Assembly (NCBI GenBank): GCA_020636135.1
Contig: JACJYK010000001.1
Location: 2,962,501-3,026,500, forward strand
Length of the DNA: 64,000 nucleotides
Source: Lewinellaceae bacterium
GTDB lineage: Bacteria > Bacteroidota > Bacteroidia > Chitinophagales > Saprospiraceae
Direction: 5' to 3'
The notes beneath the pieces were generated by a model. The model worked only from the letters and a program-made list of their open reading frames with translations, made no database searches and was not told the DNA's origin. Every line of letters begins with the position of its first letter. Positions within the stretch are counted from its first letter, which is position 1. Position numbers and translations under genes: made by a program. Shown here piece after piece: positions 34,338 to 43,751 of the stretch.

Positions 34338-35783
34338 GTGAAACCATTGCTGCAAATAACAAATCTTACCGCCGGAATTGGCCCGGTCGACCTCGTGCGG
34401 AATATCACCTGGACCATCCGGCCCGGCGAACACTGGGTCGTTCGTGGTAGTACCGGCAGTGGCAAATCCAGTCTATGCAGTGCCATCACCGGAAAGATGC
34501 ATGTTCGTCAGGGACAGATTCAATATCCTTATCTAGGCGATAACCCCAGCTTTGATCAGCGCCGGTCCGCCGTGCAGATGGTTTCATTTACCGACACATC
34601 CCGACTTTTCAATCCGGTCGAGACGACCCATTATTACCAGCAACGCTATCATGCCTTTGATTCGGAAGGTCATCTCACTGTCCGGGAATACCTGCAGTTG
34701 CAGGGACTGGACACGGAAAATCCGGAACATCAGAAAATCTTAACCTCTTTGGGGATCGACCGGTTGCTGGACCGTGAGCAGATCAAGCTGTCCAGCGGTC
34801 AGACGCGCAAATTATTACTGGTCAAAGCGCTCTTGCACCAGCCGGCGATCCTGATTCTGGACAATGCCTGCCTGGGTCTTGACGTTGGCTCCGTCCGCGT
34901 GTTGTATGATCTGCTGGAAGAAGTGATCCGGCATGGATCCATTTCCCTGATCATGACCGAACCCCTGCCCTATGTTCCCGGCTTCATCACCCACGAACTG
35001 ATCCTCCATGAAGGAACCCGGGTAGATCATTACCCTGACCCGCCCCAGATTCCGGAAGAATCTCAGACTGCCATCAATACACTGATCCGTCATTTTCAAT
35101 CCACAAAGTTTTCCAAGCAACCGGAATCTATGGTGAGACTGGAGGACATCCACGTCAACTATCTGGATGCCAGTATTTTGAAGCGATTTAACTGGAAGGT
35201 ATTGCCCGGAGAAAAATGGGCGCTGCAGGGTCCCAACGGAGTTGGCAAATCTACCTTATTGGCATTGATCTACGCCGATCATCCGCAAGTCTATAGCAAT
35301 AATGTGTATCTGTTTGGCCAGCGCCGGGGAAGAGGAGATACCATCTGGGAAGTCAAAAAACGCATCGGCTTCAGTTCACCGGAATTACATGCCTATTTCC
35401 ACAGCAAAGCGTCCGCGCTGGACGTCATCCTGACCGGCCTGGAGGACCGCTTCCAACTACTTCATCCACCACCAAAAGAAGCCCGTCAGGTCGCCCTGGT
35501 CCTTTTAATTCATGTTGGGAAATCTGAACTTGCCGACCGGCCTTTCCCTACCCTTTCGACCGGAGAACAGCGGCTCGTTTTGTTTCTCCGGGCACTGATC
35601 AAAGCCCCAGAAATGTTGCTGCTTGATGAGCCTTACCAGGGCCTGGATGATGTGCTGATCCAGAAGTGTAATCAGTTGATTGAGTCCGTTTTGACGGATC
35701 GGCATACATTGATCTTTATCACCCACCGGAAGGAAGAAATACCAGCAAACGTGACCTATCAATTGAATCTCACTGAAACCTGA
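34338..35783 (+). CDS. ModF-like tandem ABC ATPase with a degenerate first domain
   Basis: A 481-residue soluble protein with two nucleotide-binding domains and no membrane segment, as in ModF/PhrA. Domain 1: Walker A 'GSTGSGKSS' (~38), signature 'LSSGQTRK' (~152), but Walker B is 'LILDNACLGLD', with Asn in place of the catalytic Glu, and the switch His is replaced ('LIMTEPLP'). Domain 2: Walker A 'GPNGVGKST' (~298), signature 'LSTGEQ', Walker B 'LLLDEPYQGLD' and 'FITHRK' are all intact. It starts with GTG 8 bp after pcm, probably in the same transcript. Molybdate transport is not supported, since no modABC is near; a regulatory or assembly ATPase is more likely. Confidence 0.85.
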   Translation: MKPLLQITNLTAGIGPVDLVRNITWTIRPGEHWVVRGSTGSGKSSLCSAITGKMHVRQGQIQYPYLGDNPSFDQRRSAVQMVSFTDTSRLFNPVETTHYYQQRYHAFDSEGHLTVREYLQLQGLDTENPEHQKILTSLGIDRLLDREQIKLSSGQTRKLLLVKALLHQPAILILDNACLGLDVGSVRVLYDLLEEVIRHGSISLIMTEPLPYVPGFITHELILHEGTRVDHYPDPPQIPEESQTAINTLIRHFQSTKFSKQPESMVRLEDIHVNYLDASILKRFNWKVLPGEKWALQGPNGVGKSTLLALIYADHPQVYSNNVYLFGQRRGRGDTIWEVKKRIGFSSPELHAYFHSKASALDVILTGLEDRFQLLHPPPKEARQVALVLLIHVGKSELADRPFPTLSTGEQRLVLFLRALIKAPEMLLLDEPYQGLDDVLIQKCNQLIESVLTDRHTLIFITHRKEEIPANVTYQLNLTET

Positions 35784-36028
35784 AATAGGTTTGAAATGAA
35801 CCTCCAACCCTTTGATTGCAGCCTTTGGCATGGCTATATACCCCATTACAAAGCCTTTGCAAAAATGCGAATCCTTAACCTGCTGCTGATAAACAAGTAT
35901 TGAAAAATCAGCACATTAGATGAATTAAAATAATAATACCAGTGTATTTGTTATCTTGACCAGCGTACCGGTTACAGAATTCTCCCGGATTCGCAACCAG
36001 TGCACAGTAATTAATAACTCCAAAGACG
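35784..36028. promoter_or_regulatory. 245-bp intergenic region with likely promoter of the kinase-cyclase locus
   Basis: TATCTTGA at 35952-35959 is close to the Bacteroidota -7 element and lies 69 bp before the kinase ATG. Otherwise I see no gene, strong hairpin or repeat in this stretch. Confidence 0.35.
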
Positions 36029-39000
36029 ATGACCAATAACATCCTGACTGTCTTACGGCAGCCTGGCCATAGGCTATTTGTTACTCTTTTTTTCTGCTTT
36101 TATATTTATTCCCTGCAGGCGCAATCCGAACTGGAGGGCCTTGGCTATCCATTGATCTCCAAGATCGAAATCGAGGGTCTGGATGAGTTGCCTTACTTTT
36201 CTTCACTCACCCAGGATGACCGTGGTGTCATGTATTTCGGAACCACCCTGGGTATCCTCGAGTACGATGGGGTGACCTGGCAGAAAATCAAGATTACGGA
36301 TGGAGACCTTCAGCAGGTGACTGGAATAGCAAGCGACAATCATGGGAGGATCTATTATGCTGGTCGTGGTGTGCTTGGCTATTTATCCCGTGGTGAATCC
36401 GGGGTTGCGGAACCCCATTCGCTCCTGGATAAAGTCCCGGTCCGAAACCGGAAGTTTTATATATCCTCTGCGAGCTATCTGAATAACAGCATTTATTTTG
36501 TCACAGATTCGTGTTTGTTGCGCTGGAGTGAAGGCCAGGACTCCATGGAAGTATGGCCCGGAGCTAACTTTCGCAGCCCGCTGGAAATCGAAAATCGCTT
36601 CATCGTGCGGCAACAGGATGTCGGCCTGCTTGAGATGACCGGCAGCCAACTGAAATTCATGCCTGGCAGTGAACAATTTGGCACTGAACGTACAAACGCA
36701 ATCCTGCCGTTGGGTAATGGCGAACTTTTGGTTGGTAGTACGGAGAATCGCTTTTATACATACGATGGACGGCAATTTACTCCTTTCCCTACCGAGATTG
36801 ACGGCATTCTTGCGGAACATGCTATGACCCGTTGTGCCGTTTTACTCAATGGCCACTTTGCCATTGGTACACGAGGAGCCGGGGTGTTTATTATTGATCA
36901 GTCCGGGCATCTGCTCTTTCATGTGGATCGTAAAGCGGGCATCGAATCAGACGATATCCGTGGATTGTTTCTGGATAAAAATGGAGCGCTCTGGATCCTG
37001 CATCAAAACTCGGTATCGAAAATTGAGACCACTTCTCCTCTTACTTATTACGATGACCGCATGGGCATTGAAGGCGTTGTCTATGATGCGTCTTCGATCG
37101 GTGATGAAATGTATGTCGGTGGAATTGTATCCGGATATTTTTTTGATCCGGATAGCAAGCGTTTTGAATCCATTCCCGGTCTGAATAACATGGTTCCGCA
37201 AATCCAGACCTTTAATAATCAAGTATTGGTCGGCAGTTCACTTGGACTGTACAAGGCCCAGAACAATAAAGCAATTCCCATTCGCAAGAGCATTGCTGAT
37301 AATTTTTACGTCCAACAGTTGTTACCCAGCAATTTCGATTCGACCTTATTGTTTGTTGCCCTCGCCGAGAATATTGTCACCATGCGTTTCAAAGCAGATG
37401 GAAGCTTGCAGCTTGAAAATTACCTCTTACCGGCAAAAAAGTCCGTCCTCTGTATGGCGGAGGAGAAGCCGGGGACCATCTGGTTCAGCGATGCGGTGAC
37501 TGGAACCGACCGTCTGGTCTTTCCGGATTGGCCGTCGGTAAAAAATGTTCAGGTAACCCATTACGGACCAGACCAGGGATTTGCCGAGGAAGGCCAGATC
37601 ATTGAAGTGAACGGCCTCCTCTACGGGCAGTCTCAATCAGCCGGATTTTCCAAATATCATCCGGAGGTGGACCGCTTTCTGCCGGACAGCACATTCGGAG
37701 TTAATGCGACTTATCTCTTCGCCGGTAAAAATGGCAACGTCTATGCTGACGTCAAGAACACCCGCGGTATTGCGAAATGCACACCCAATGGTGATGGAAC
37801 TTATACGATCGACGCAGACCCGTTTGGCCCGATCAACAACGCAGAAGTTTGGAATGTCTACCCCGACCCAAATGGTAAAACCGTCTGGATTTGTACGACA
37901 GATGGCTTGATCCGCTACGACCCCACCATTCCGATTCCAGAGCCATCCTTGTTCCAGGTGATCATTCGGAAAGTAGCCTTACCAGGGGATTCATTGCTGA
38001 CCTTCGGCCAGTCACCCAGCATCGGCTATCAGTCCAATCAATTGTCTTTCGAATACGCGGCTCCTTTTTATGTCCGTCCAAAACGCATAAAATATCAGAC
38101 ATGGCTCGAAGGATTTGAAAAGGAATGGACCGATTGGAATTTGCGGACCGACCGCGAGTTTACCAGCCTGCCTCCCGGTCCCTACACGTTTCATGTCCGG
38201 GCGCAGAATATTTACAATCAGGTGACCGAAGAATCTACGTATTCGTTTACCATTTTGTCCCCCTGGTACAGTACCTGGTGGGCTATTGCCCTTTACATTT
38301 TGGCAGTTGGTCTGTGTATTTGGGCCTTTCTCAGTTGGCGGACACGCAATCTGCGCTCACAGCGTGAAAAGCTGGAAAATACCGTATCTGAACGCACCAA
38401 AGAACTGGAGTTGCGTGTCGAAGAGCTTGCGATCATCAACCAGGTCAGTCAGGCCCTGGCCACCCAGCTGGATTCCGATTCTTTGATTCAGATGGTTGGC
38501 AATCAGTTGCAGGACTTATTCCATGCCAACATTGTTTATGTGGCATTGCTCGACAAAAGCACTAATATCATCAATTTCCCCTATGGCTATGGAGACACCT
38601 TCCCACCTCTTCCATTGGGCCAGGGACTCACCTCCCAAATCATCATTTCCGGAGATCCCCTCTTACTGAATCAGGATGTGGATAGTAATTACGATGCATT
38701 GGGGATTAAGAAAATCGGTAAAATAGCAGCTTCCTATCTGGGCGTCCCCATCCCGGTCGGTAAGGAGATGATCGGTGTTCTCAGTGTACAGAGTACCCAA
38801 CAAACCAACCGGTTTAACGAATCCGACAAGAATTTGCTCAGCACCATCGCCGCAGGCGTAGGCGTGGCCATTCATAATGCAGCCCTTTACGATGAAGCAC
38901 AGCAGGCACGTGCTGATGCCGAGCGCGCCAATGAAGCCAAGAGTTCTTTCCTTTCCACCGTCAGCCATGAGCTCAGGACGCCGCTGACATCCGTTCTCGG

Positions 39001-40354
39001 TTTTGCAAAAATTGTCAAAAAACGGTTGGAAGAGCGCGTTTTTCCGGCCCTGGATCAGACCGATCCTAAAATGTCCCGTGTCGTCGAGCAGGTGGGTAAA
39101 AACATGGACGTTATCACCAGCGAGGGGGAACGCCTCACCCAGCTGATCAATGATGTCCTCGACCTCGCCAAAATCGAAGCCGGAAAAATCGAATGGCATA
39201 TGGAACCCTGCCGCGTGGATTCCATCCTGAACCGCGCGTTGGAAGCCACTCATTCCCTGGTGGAACAAAAAAAGCTTCGTGTCCAGAAAAACATTTCCCA
39301 AGAACTGCCTGTGGTAATGGCAGATCACAATAAACTGATCCAGGTCGTAATCAACCTGCTCTCCAATGCGGTCAAATTTACCCCAAAAGGAAGCATTACG
39401 CTGAACGCAAAACAGGAAGGGGACCATCTGGTTATCAGTGTGACAGACACCGGAATCGGTATTGCACCCGAAGACCAGCCCAAAGTATTTGAAAAATTCA
39501 AACAGGTTGGCGACACCTTAACCGATAAGCCACAGGGCACGGGATTGGGCTTGCCGATTTGCAAAGAAATCATCGAACATCACGGCGGGCGACTGTGGTT
39601 GGAAAGTGAAACCGGAAAAGGAAGTACCTTCTACTTCTCCATCCCGGTCACCGAGGAAGCGAAGACCAGTATACCACCTATGGAACTGGAAGCCCTGATG
39701 AAGCAACTGAAGGAACGCATCGATCAGTCGGCGCTTAAATCCATGCCCAATGTCAACACCGTTTTGATCGTCGATGACGACCCTTCCATCCGGGGGCTGC
39801 TGGTACAGGAACTCGGAGAAGCCGGATACCAGGTGAGGGAAGCCGAAAATGGCAAGGAAGCTCTGGAGAAAATCCGGCAGCAGAAGCCGGACCTGGTATT
39901 GCTCGATGTCATGATGCCGGAAATGAATGGCTTTGATGTAGCCGCGATCTTAAAAAACGACCCGGTTACCATGAACATACCGATCATTATCCTCTCCATC
40001 GTACAGGACAAAGAGCGCGGAATGCGGATCGGCGTCGATAAATACCTGACCAAACCATTTGAAACCGAACAGCTGATCCACGAGGTCAATGCCCTCCTGG
40101 AACAAGGCCATTCACGCAAGAAAATTATGGTGGTGGATGAAAATACCACCACCGTCAAAACCCTATCCGATGTACTGCAGGCCCGTGGCTATCAGGTGGT
40201 CGAATCCAATGGATCCGAATTACTAGAGAAAGCCAAATCCATCCTTCCGGATGTGATCATCCTGCGTTCCGCTTCCGGTGAGCAACAGGACATTGTCAAA
40301 TCCCTGCGCTTTGAAAAAGGGATGGAACACGTCGTCTTCCTGGTCTACCAATAA
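36029..40354 (+). CDS. Hybrid two-component sensor histidine kinase with periplasmic propeller, GAF and receiver domains
   Basis: A 1441-residue membrane sensor. Order: signal peptide (1-32, ending LQAQ); two-component-regulator beta-propeller repeats (~40-640, 'GILEYDGVTWQKI', 'DIRGLFLDKNGALWIL'); Y_Y_Y domain (~660-745, 'PPGPYTFHVRAQN'); one membrane helix (~750-772); coiled coil; GAF (~810-955); HisKA with phospho-accepting H980 ('SHELRTP'); HATPase (~1090-1210, 'NLLSNAVKFTPKG', 'DTGIGI', 'GTGLGLPI'); a receiver with D1293 and 'LTKPFE'; and a truncated second receiver (~1370-1441) with Arg at the phospho-Asp position. It resembles the hybrid two-component systems that sense glycans in Bacteroidota, but lacks the AraC output domain. 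The receivers and cyclase that follow are its probable partners. Confidence 0.93.
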   Translation: MTNNILTVLRQPGHRLFVTLFFCFYIYSLQAQSELEGLGYPLISKIEIEGLDELPYFSSLTQDDRGVMYFGTTLGILEYDGVTWQKIKITDGDLQQVTGIASDNHGRIYYAGRGVLGYLSRGESGVAEPHSLLDKVPVRNRKFYISSASYLNNSIYFVTDSCLLRWSEGQDSMEVWPGANFRSPLEIENRFIVRQQDVGLLEMTGSQLKFMPGSEQFGTERTNAILPLGNGELLVGSTENRFYTYDGRQFTPFPTEIDGILAEHAMTRCAVLLNGHFAIGTRGAGVFIIDQSGHLLFHVDRKAGIESDDIRGLFLDKNGALWILHQNSVSKIETTSPLTYYDDRMGIEGVVYDASSIGDEMYVGGIVSGYFFDPDSKRFESIPGLNNMVPQIQTFNNQVLVGSSLGLYKAQNNKAIPIRKSIADNFYVQQLLPSNFDSTLLFVALAENIVTMRFKADGSLQLENYLLPAKKSVLCMAEEKPGTIWFSDAVTGTDRLVFPDWPSVKNVQVTHYGPDQGFAEEGQIIEVNGLLYGQSQSAGFSKYHPEVDRFLPDSTFGVNATYLFAGKNGNVYADVKNTRGIAKCTPNGDGTYTIDADPFGPINNAEVWNVYPDPNGKTVWICTTDGLIRYDPTIPIPEPSLFQVIIRKVALPGDSLLTFGQSPSIGYQSNQLSFEYAAPFYVRPKRIKYQTWLEGFEKEWTDWNLRTDREFTSLPPGPYTFHVRAQNIYNQVTEESTYSFTILSPWYSTWWAIALYILAVGLCIWAFLSWRTRNLRSQREKLENTVSERTKELELRVEELAIINQVSQALATQLDSDSLIQMVGNQLQDLFHANIVYVALLDKSTNIINFPYGYGDTFPPLPLGQGLTSQIIISGDPLLLNQDVDSNYDALGIKKIGKIAASYLGVPIPVGKEMIGVLSVQSTQQTNRFNESDKNLLSTIAAGVGVAIHNAALYDEAQQARADAERANEAKSSFLSTVSHELRTPLTSVLGFAKIVKKRLEERVFPALDQTDPKMSRVVEQVGKNMDVITSEGERLTQLINDVLDLAKIEAGKIEWHMEPCRVDSILNRALEATHSLVEQKKLRVQKNISQELPVVMADHNKLIQVVINLLSNAVKFTPKGSITLNAKQEGDHLVISVTDTGIGIAPEDQPKVFEKFKQVGDTLTDKPQGTGLGLPICKEIIEHHGGRLWLESETGKGSTFYFSIPVTEEAKTSIPPMELEALMKQLKERIDQSALKSMPNVNTVLIVDDDPSIRGLLVQELGEAGYQVREAENGKEALEKIRQQKPDLVLLDVMMPEMNGFDVAAILKNDPVTMNIPIIILSIVQDKERGMRIGVDKYLTKPFETEQLIHEVNALLEQGHSRKKIMVVDENTTTVKTLSDVLQARGYQVVESNGSELLEKAKSILPDVIILRSASGEQQDIVKSLRFEKGMEHVVFLVYQ

Positions 40355-40356
40355 AC

Positions 40357-40405
40357 CAAAACCATATAACCACAAAACCATAACACCATAAAACCACAAA
40401 ACCAC
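40357..40405. repeat. ACCATAA/CCACAAAA low-complexity repeat
   Basis: Tandem variants of a ~15-bp ACCATAAAACCACAA unit fill the gap between the kinase stop and the first receiver start. The same sequence type occurs at 48108-48160, 7.7 kb away. Confidence 0.65.
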
Positions 40406-40783
40406 ATGCCACGTAAACTCCTGATTGCCGATGATGAAGTACACATACGAATGTTGCTGGAGCAGACGCTCGAAGACCTCGAGGATGAAGGGATCGAGTT
40501 ATTGCAGGCACGCAATGGTGAGGAAGCCATAGAGATCATCCAGGCGGAACATCCGCAATTGGTTTTCCTGGATTACAACATGCCTAAGATGACCGGAGTG
40601 GACGTCTGCCACCGGATCAAAAAAGAACTGGGGATGACGGATATCTATATCGTACTGCTGACCGGGAAGGGACAGGATACGGATCGCAAGGAAGGCCTGT
40701 CAGCCGGGGCAGACCGCTACCTGACCAAACCTTTCGACCCGGGGGCTGTGCTCTCTCTGGCCGGAGAAATATTTGACCTCTAA
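40406..40783 (+). CDS. Stand-alone response regulator receiver 1
   Basis: A 125-residue receiver with no output domain. The acidic pair 'IADDEVH' (residues 9-10), phospho-acceptor Asp in 'LVFLDYNMP' (~55), Thr in 'VLLTGKG' and Lys in 'YLTKPFD' are all present, so it should be phosphorylatable. By my ungapped count it is about 60% identical to the next gene's product. It follows the hybrid kinase and precedes a second receiver and a nucleotide cyclase. Role as a phosphorelay intermediate or as a direct modulator of the cyclase is inferred from this order. Confidence 0.93.
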   Translation: MPRKLLIADDEVHIRMLLEQTLEDLEDEGIELLQARNGEEAIEIIQAEHPQLVFLDYNMPKMTGVDVCHRIKKELGMTDIYIVLLTGKGQDTDRKEGLSAGADRYLTKPFDPGAVLSLAGEIFDL

Positions 40784-40792
40784 TTGATCGTG

Positions 40793-41170
40793 ATGGAAAA
40801 GAAACTATTGATCGTTGATGACGAAGCCCACATCCGGATGTTGCTGGAACAAACGCTGGAAGAACTCGAAGATGAAGGCGTGACCATCCTGCAGGCTACC
40901 AACGGCCAGGAAGCCCTGGATATCATCAAAAGTGAAACACCAAATCTGGTCTTCCTGGATGTCATGATGCCACTGATGAATGGCCTGGATGTGTGCCGTA
41001 AGGTGAAGAAAGAATTAAACCTCGACCAGGTCTACATTGTCCTGCTGACAGCTAAAGGCCAGGAGATGGACCGGCAGCTAGGGATGGATGTTGGCGCCGA
41101 CAAATACATGACGAAGCCCTTCGACCCGGATGCGCTATTTGATCTGGCCACCGAGGTATTGAACGTTTAA
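40793..41170 (+). CDS. Stand-alone response regulator receiver 2
   Basis: A 125-residue receiver, paralogue of the preceding one and of equal length. 'IVDDEAHIRMLLEQT', Asp in 'LVFLDVMMP' (~55), 'VLLTAKG' and 'YMTKPFD' complete the active site. The ATG at 40793 is chosen over a TTG at 40784 because it aligns with the paralogue's start. It begins 9 bp after the first receiver and ends 8 bp before the cyclase, so the three are one transcription unit. Confidence 0.93.
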   Translation: MEKKLLIVDDEAHIRMLLEQTLEELEDEGVTILQATNGQEALDIIKSETPNLVFLDVMMPLMNGLDVCRKVKKELNLDQVYIVLLTAKGQEMDRQLGMDVGADKYMTKPFDPDALFDLATEVLNV

Positions 41171-41178
41171 TCCACCGA

Positions 41179-42861
41179 ATGATGGCCGGCATCCAGCTCC
41201 GACAATTACTGAATAAACGCAAACAAACCGCCAGGCAACTGGAGCAGTTGATCATCGAATTAAATGTCGATGTGCACATTCGCGACATGCAGGGTGAGTG
41301 GGTGTGGGGAAATCCCCAGGCAGATGACGCCCACAATGAAGCTATTATAGCGGGTGGTGAAACCCTGGGCTGGTTATACGGAAATGGACAAACCAGTCTG
41401 CTCTCCGGTCTTATTGGCCATCTGGCAGAGAAAGAATCGGAAAAAAAACTGATCGGTGCGGAGGTACTGGACCTCTACCGGGAAATCAATCTGATCTATA
41501 ATTTTTCGGAAAAGCTGGCAAGCGCACTGGACGCCAGGACGATTGCATCCACCGCACTGGATGAAGTATTGCAACTGATCGAAGCGGACAGTGCCATGGT
41601 GATCTTTCTTCCGGAAGGCACCGAAGATCCCGGCATCCTTGCCACGGCAGGAGAAGCGCTGTTCCAGGAAGGTGATACGATCAGACAGGCCGAGGTACTC
41701 GAATTCCTAAACAGCGGGCAGGCAAATATCCGCAATCAATTTAAAGGCCCGTTGGGCCAAAGCATTATTCCCGTTGAAGCACTGCTTTATGCCCCGATGA
41801 AGGTCAAACACCGGGTCCTCGGCATGATCCTGCTCTCCCACACCCTACCCTTTGAATACAAGGCTTCCCACCTGAAATTACTGACCAATATCGCCCTTCA
41901 ATCCGCTTCGGCGATCGAGAGTGCCCTATTGTTCCAAAAACGCATCCAGGAGGCTCAGGAACGGGAGGAGGCTATCCGCAAGATCCATGAGGTCACCACC
42001 CGCTTTGTTCCCTATGAGTTTATCAGTGCCCTGGGGCGGGAAAACCTGACCGAGGTCGTCCTGGGAGATCAGATCGAGCGGGAAGTCACGGTCTTTTTCA
42101 GTGACATCCGGGATTACACCACCCTATCCGAAAGCATGACACCGGAGGAGAATTTCCGGTTTGTCAATGCCTTCAACCGCCGCGTGGGGCCGCGCATTTA
42201 TCATAACAACGGATTCATCAATCAGTACCTCGGTGATGGCATTATGGCTATTTTCCCGGGCACGCCGGCAGAAGCCCTGGCTGCTTCCGTTGAAATTCAG
42301 CAGAACGTCCGCCAGTATAACATCGAGCGGGCAGAAGCCGGACGCAAACCCATTGCCATCGGCATTGGCCTGCATACAGGCCCCTTGATCATGGGCATCA
42401 CCGGAGATCACCAGCGCATGGAAGCAACCACCATAGCGGATACCGTTAACACGGCTTCCCGCATCGAAAGCCTGACAAAATATTTCGGAGCCAAAATCCT
42501 CCTCAGCGGTGAAAGCCTAAACAAAATAAAAGCCGTTCCAAACAGTCCTGATTTCGGATTGCGCTACCTGGGACAGGTACAGGTAAAAGGAAAATACGAA
42601 CCTGTAGCCATCTTTGAATGTTTTGACGGCGATTCGGATAAGCAGGTTAAATGGAAGTCTGAAACCCAATCCTTATTCGCAGAAGCCATGGACAACTACC
42701 TGATCCAGGACTTCAACACCTCCCGGCGGTTATTACAGGAACTGCTGAGTAAAAATCCTCATGACCTCCCGGCTCAACTGCTACTCAAACGGATCCATAA
42801 CCATCAGCAGAACGGCCTTCCGGAGGACTGGAGTGGTGTGGAGATCATGCAATCCAAATGA
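41179..42861 (+). CDS. GAF-domain class III adenylate/guanylate cyclase
   Basis: A 560-residue soluble protein. Residues 1-85 look PAS-like ('VDVHIRDMQGEWVWGNP'), a GAF domain spans ~110-255, a linker with coiled coil ('FVPYEFISALG') joins it to the class III cyclase domain (~300-490), and a short helical tail resembles a TPR pair. The two metal-binding Asp are D309 ('FFSDIRDY') and D353 ('YLGDGIMA'); the transition-state Asn/Arg are in 'TVNTASRIE'. The usual purine-specifying Lys position is Gln (Q349), so ATP versus GTP preference cannot be read. It is probably controlled by the upstream receivers or kinase. Confidence 0.92.
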   Translation: MMAGIQLRQLLNKRKQTARQLEQLIIELNVDVHIRDMQGEWVWGNPQADDAHNEAIIAGGETLGWLYGNGQTSLLSGLIGHLAEKESEKKLIGAEVLDLYREINLIYNFSEKLASALDARTIASTALDEVLQLIEADSAMVIFLPEGTEDPGILATAGEALFQEGDTIRQAEVLEFLNSGQANIRNQFKGPLGQSIIPVEALLYAPMKVKHRVLGMILLSHTLPFEYKASHLKLLTNIALQSASAIESALLFQKRIQEAQEREEAIRKIHEVTTRFVPYEFISALGRENLTEVVLGDQIEREVTVFFSDIRDYTTLSESMTPEENFRFVNAFNRRVGPRIYHNNGFINQYLGDGIMAIFPGTPAEALAASVEIQQNVRQYNIERAEAGRKPIAIGIGLHTGPLIMGITGDHQRMEATTIADTVNTASRIESLTKYFGAKILLSGESLNKIKAVPNSPDFGLRYLGQVQVKGKYEPVAIFECFDGDSDKQVKWKSETQSLFAEAMDNYLIQDFNTSRRLLQELLSKNPHDLPAQLLLKRIHNHQQNGLPEDWSGVEIMQSK

Positions 42862-42907
42862 CCCTTACCGCAGAAACCTGATTCGGTCAGATAATTGAAA
42901 TAAAAAA

Positions 42908-42942
42908 AAGCATCAGCCTCAGCGTACTGAAGCTTGATGCTT
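42908..42942 (-). terminator. Intrinsic terminator of the lipoprotein gene
   Basis: On the minus strand the 35-base sequence folds into a near-perfect long stem (AAGCATCA...TGATGCTT outer arm, GCTTCAG/CTGAGGC inner arm with one bulge) around a TACG loop and is followed by TTTTTTTT. It lies 29 bp beyond the stop at 42971 and may also serve the convergent cyclase gene. Confidence 0.85.
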
Positions 42943-42970
42943 GTCCATCGTGTAACCTTAAAACAATATT

Positions 42971-43513
42971 TTATTCTACCGTACGCCCTTTAGCCACGTA
43001 GGTTTTGTTTTCGATGCGTCGCAACTCTTTCACATCGAACATAAGCTGAGCCAGCGCACTGGTATTGTCGGTATAAAATTTCTCACCACCATAGGTGATG
43101 ACACCCTGGTATTTTTTCCAGTCGGAGGCGAGCAATGTATAATGTTCACCGTATTTCGGATTGGGGCCAAACATCAGATAGCGCTCTGAGTCTTTGGCGT
43201 CGAAGGAGATCGCAAAACGGTCTTCCTTAGGCATCATAACCAGGACGCCGGGTGTTCCCCGCGGGATGACGATTTCCTCGCGCTTCTTACCGTCAACCAC
43301 TTTGACCGCTCCTTCTGAGATCTCGACATTGCCGCCTTGTGCGGTCTGGTACAGCACGATGTCGCGCGAATTATAAAACTGGATCTTTTTGAGATCTCCC
43401 TCTTTAAAGTCGTAGGTCTGGTAAAAATCCTCTGTGAAAGGACGCAAACTCGGCCCGCAAGCTGCCAATGTCATAGCAACGCCGGCCATTAATATCCATC
43501 GTGTACGTGTCAT
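42971..43513 (-). CDS. Predicted lipoprotein of unknown function
   Basis: A 180-residue protein with an N-terminal lipoprotein signal: positive residues, hydrophobic stretch and the lipobox LAAC with Cys at residue 19. The mature part begins 'GPSLRPFTEDFYQTYDF' and is rich in beta-prone segments ('IVLYQTAQGG', 'GVITYGGEKFYTDN'), which could be a small barrel or sandwich. I do not recognise a named family. Transcribed alone, ending in a strong terminator, convergent with the cyclase. Confidence 0.75.
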   Translation of the reverse strand: MTRTRWILMAGVAMTLAACGPSLRPFTEDFYQTYDFKEGDLKKIQFYNSRDIVLYQTAQGGNVEISEGAVKVVDGKKREEIVIPRGTPGVLVMMPKEDRFAISFDAKDSERYLMFGPNPKYGEHYTLLASDWKKYQGVITYGGEKFYTDNTSALAQLMFDVKELRRIENKTYVAKGRTVE

Positions 43514-43751
43514 CGTATTTCGCTTTATTTTGTAACTCCTAAACTATAGTATCAGGTTCGTCCTGTAAACCCGGAATCCACTGATTAACCCTACTTTAAC
43601 CGCGATTCTTAATTGCTTGTTAATGGGTTTCTCCAGCGGTTAATCCGATAACACATGCTCTGAAGCTGGTCACAAAATTTTTCCTGCAATGAATTTAATT
43701 CTACCCGGTAATTTCGCGCTGCAAACCTCCAAAATGGCTTTGTGAAAATGT

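Noticed and set aside
38663..39427. A 254-codon minus-strand open frame inside the hybrid kinase gene
   Set aside because: It lies wholly under the GAF/HisKA/HATPase region, whose motifs are all in the plus-strand frame.
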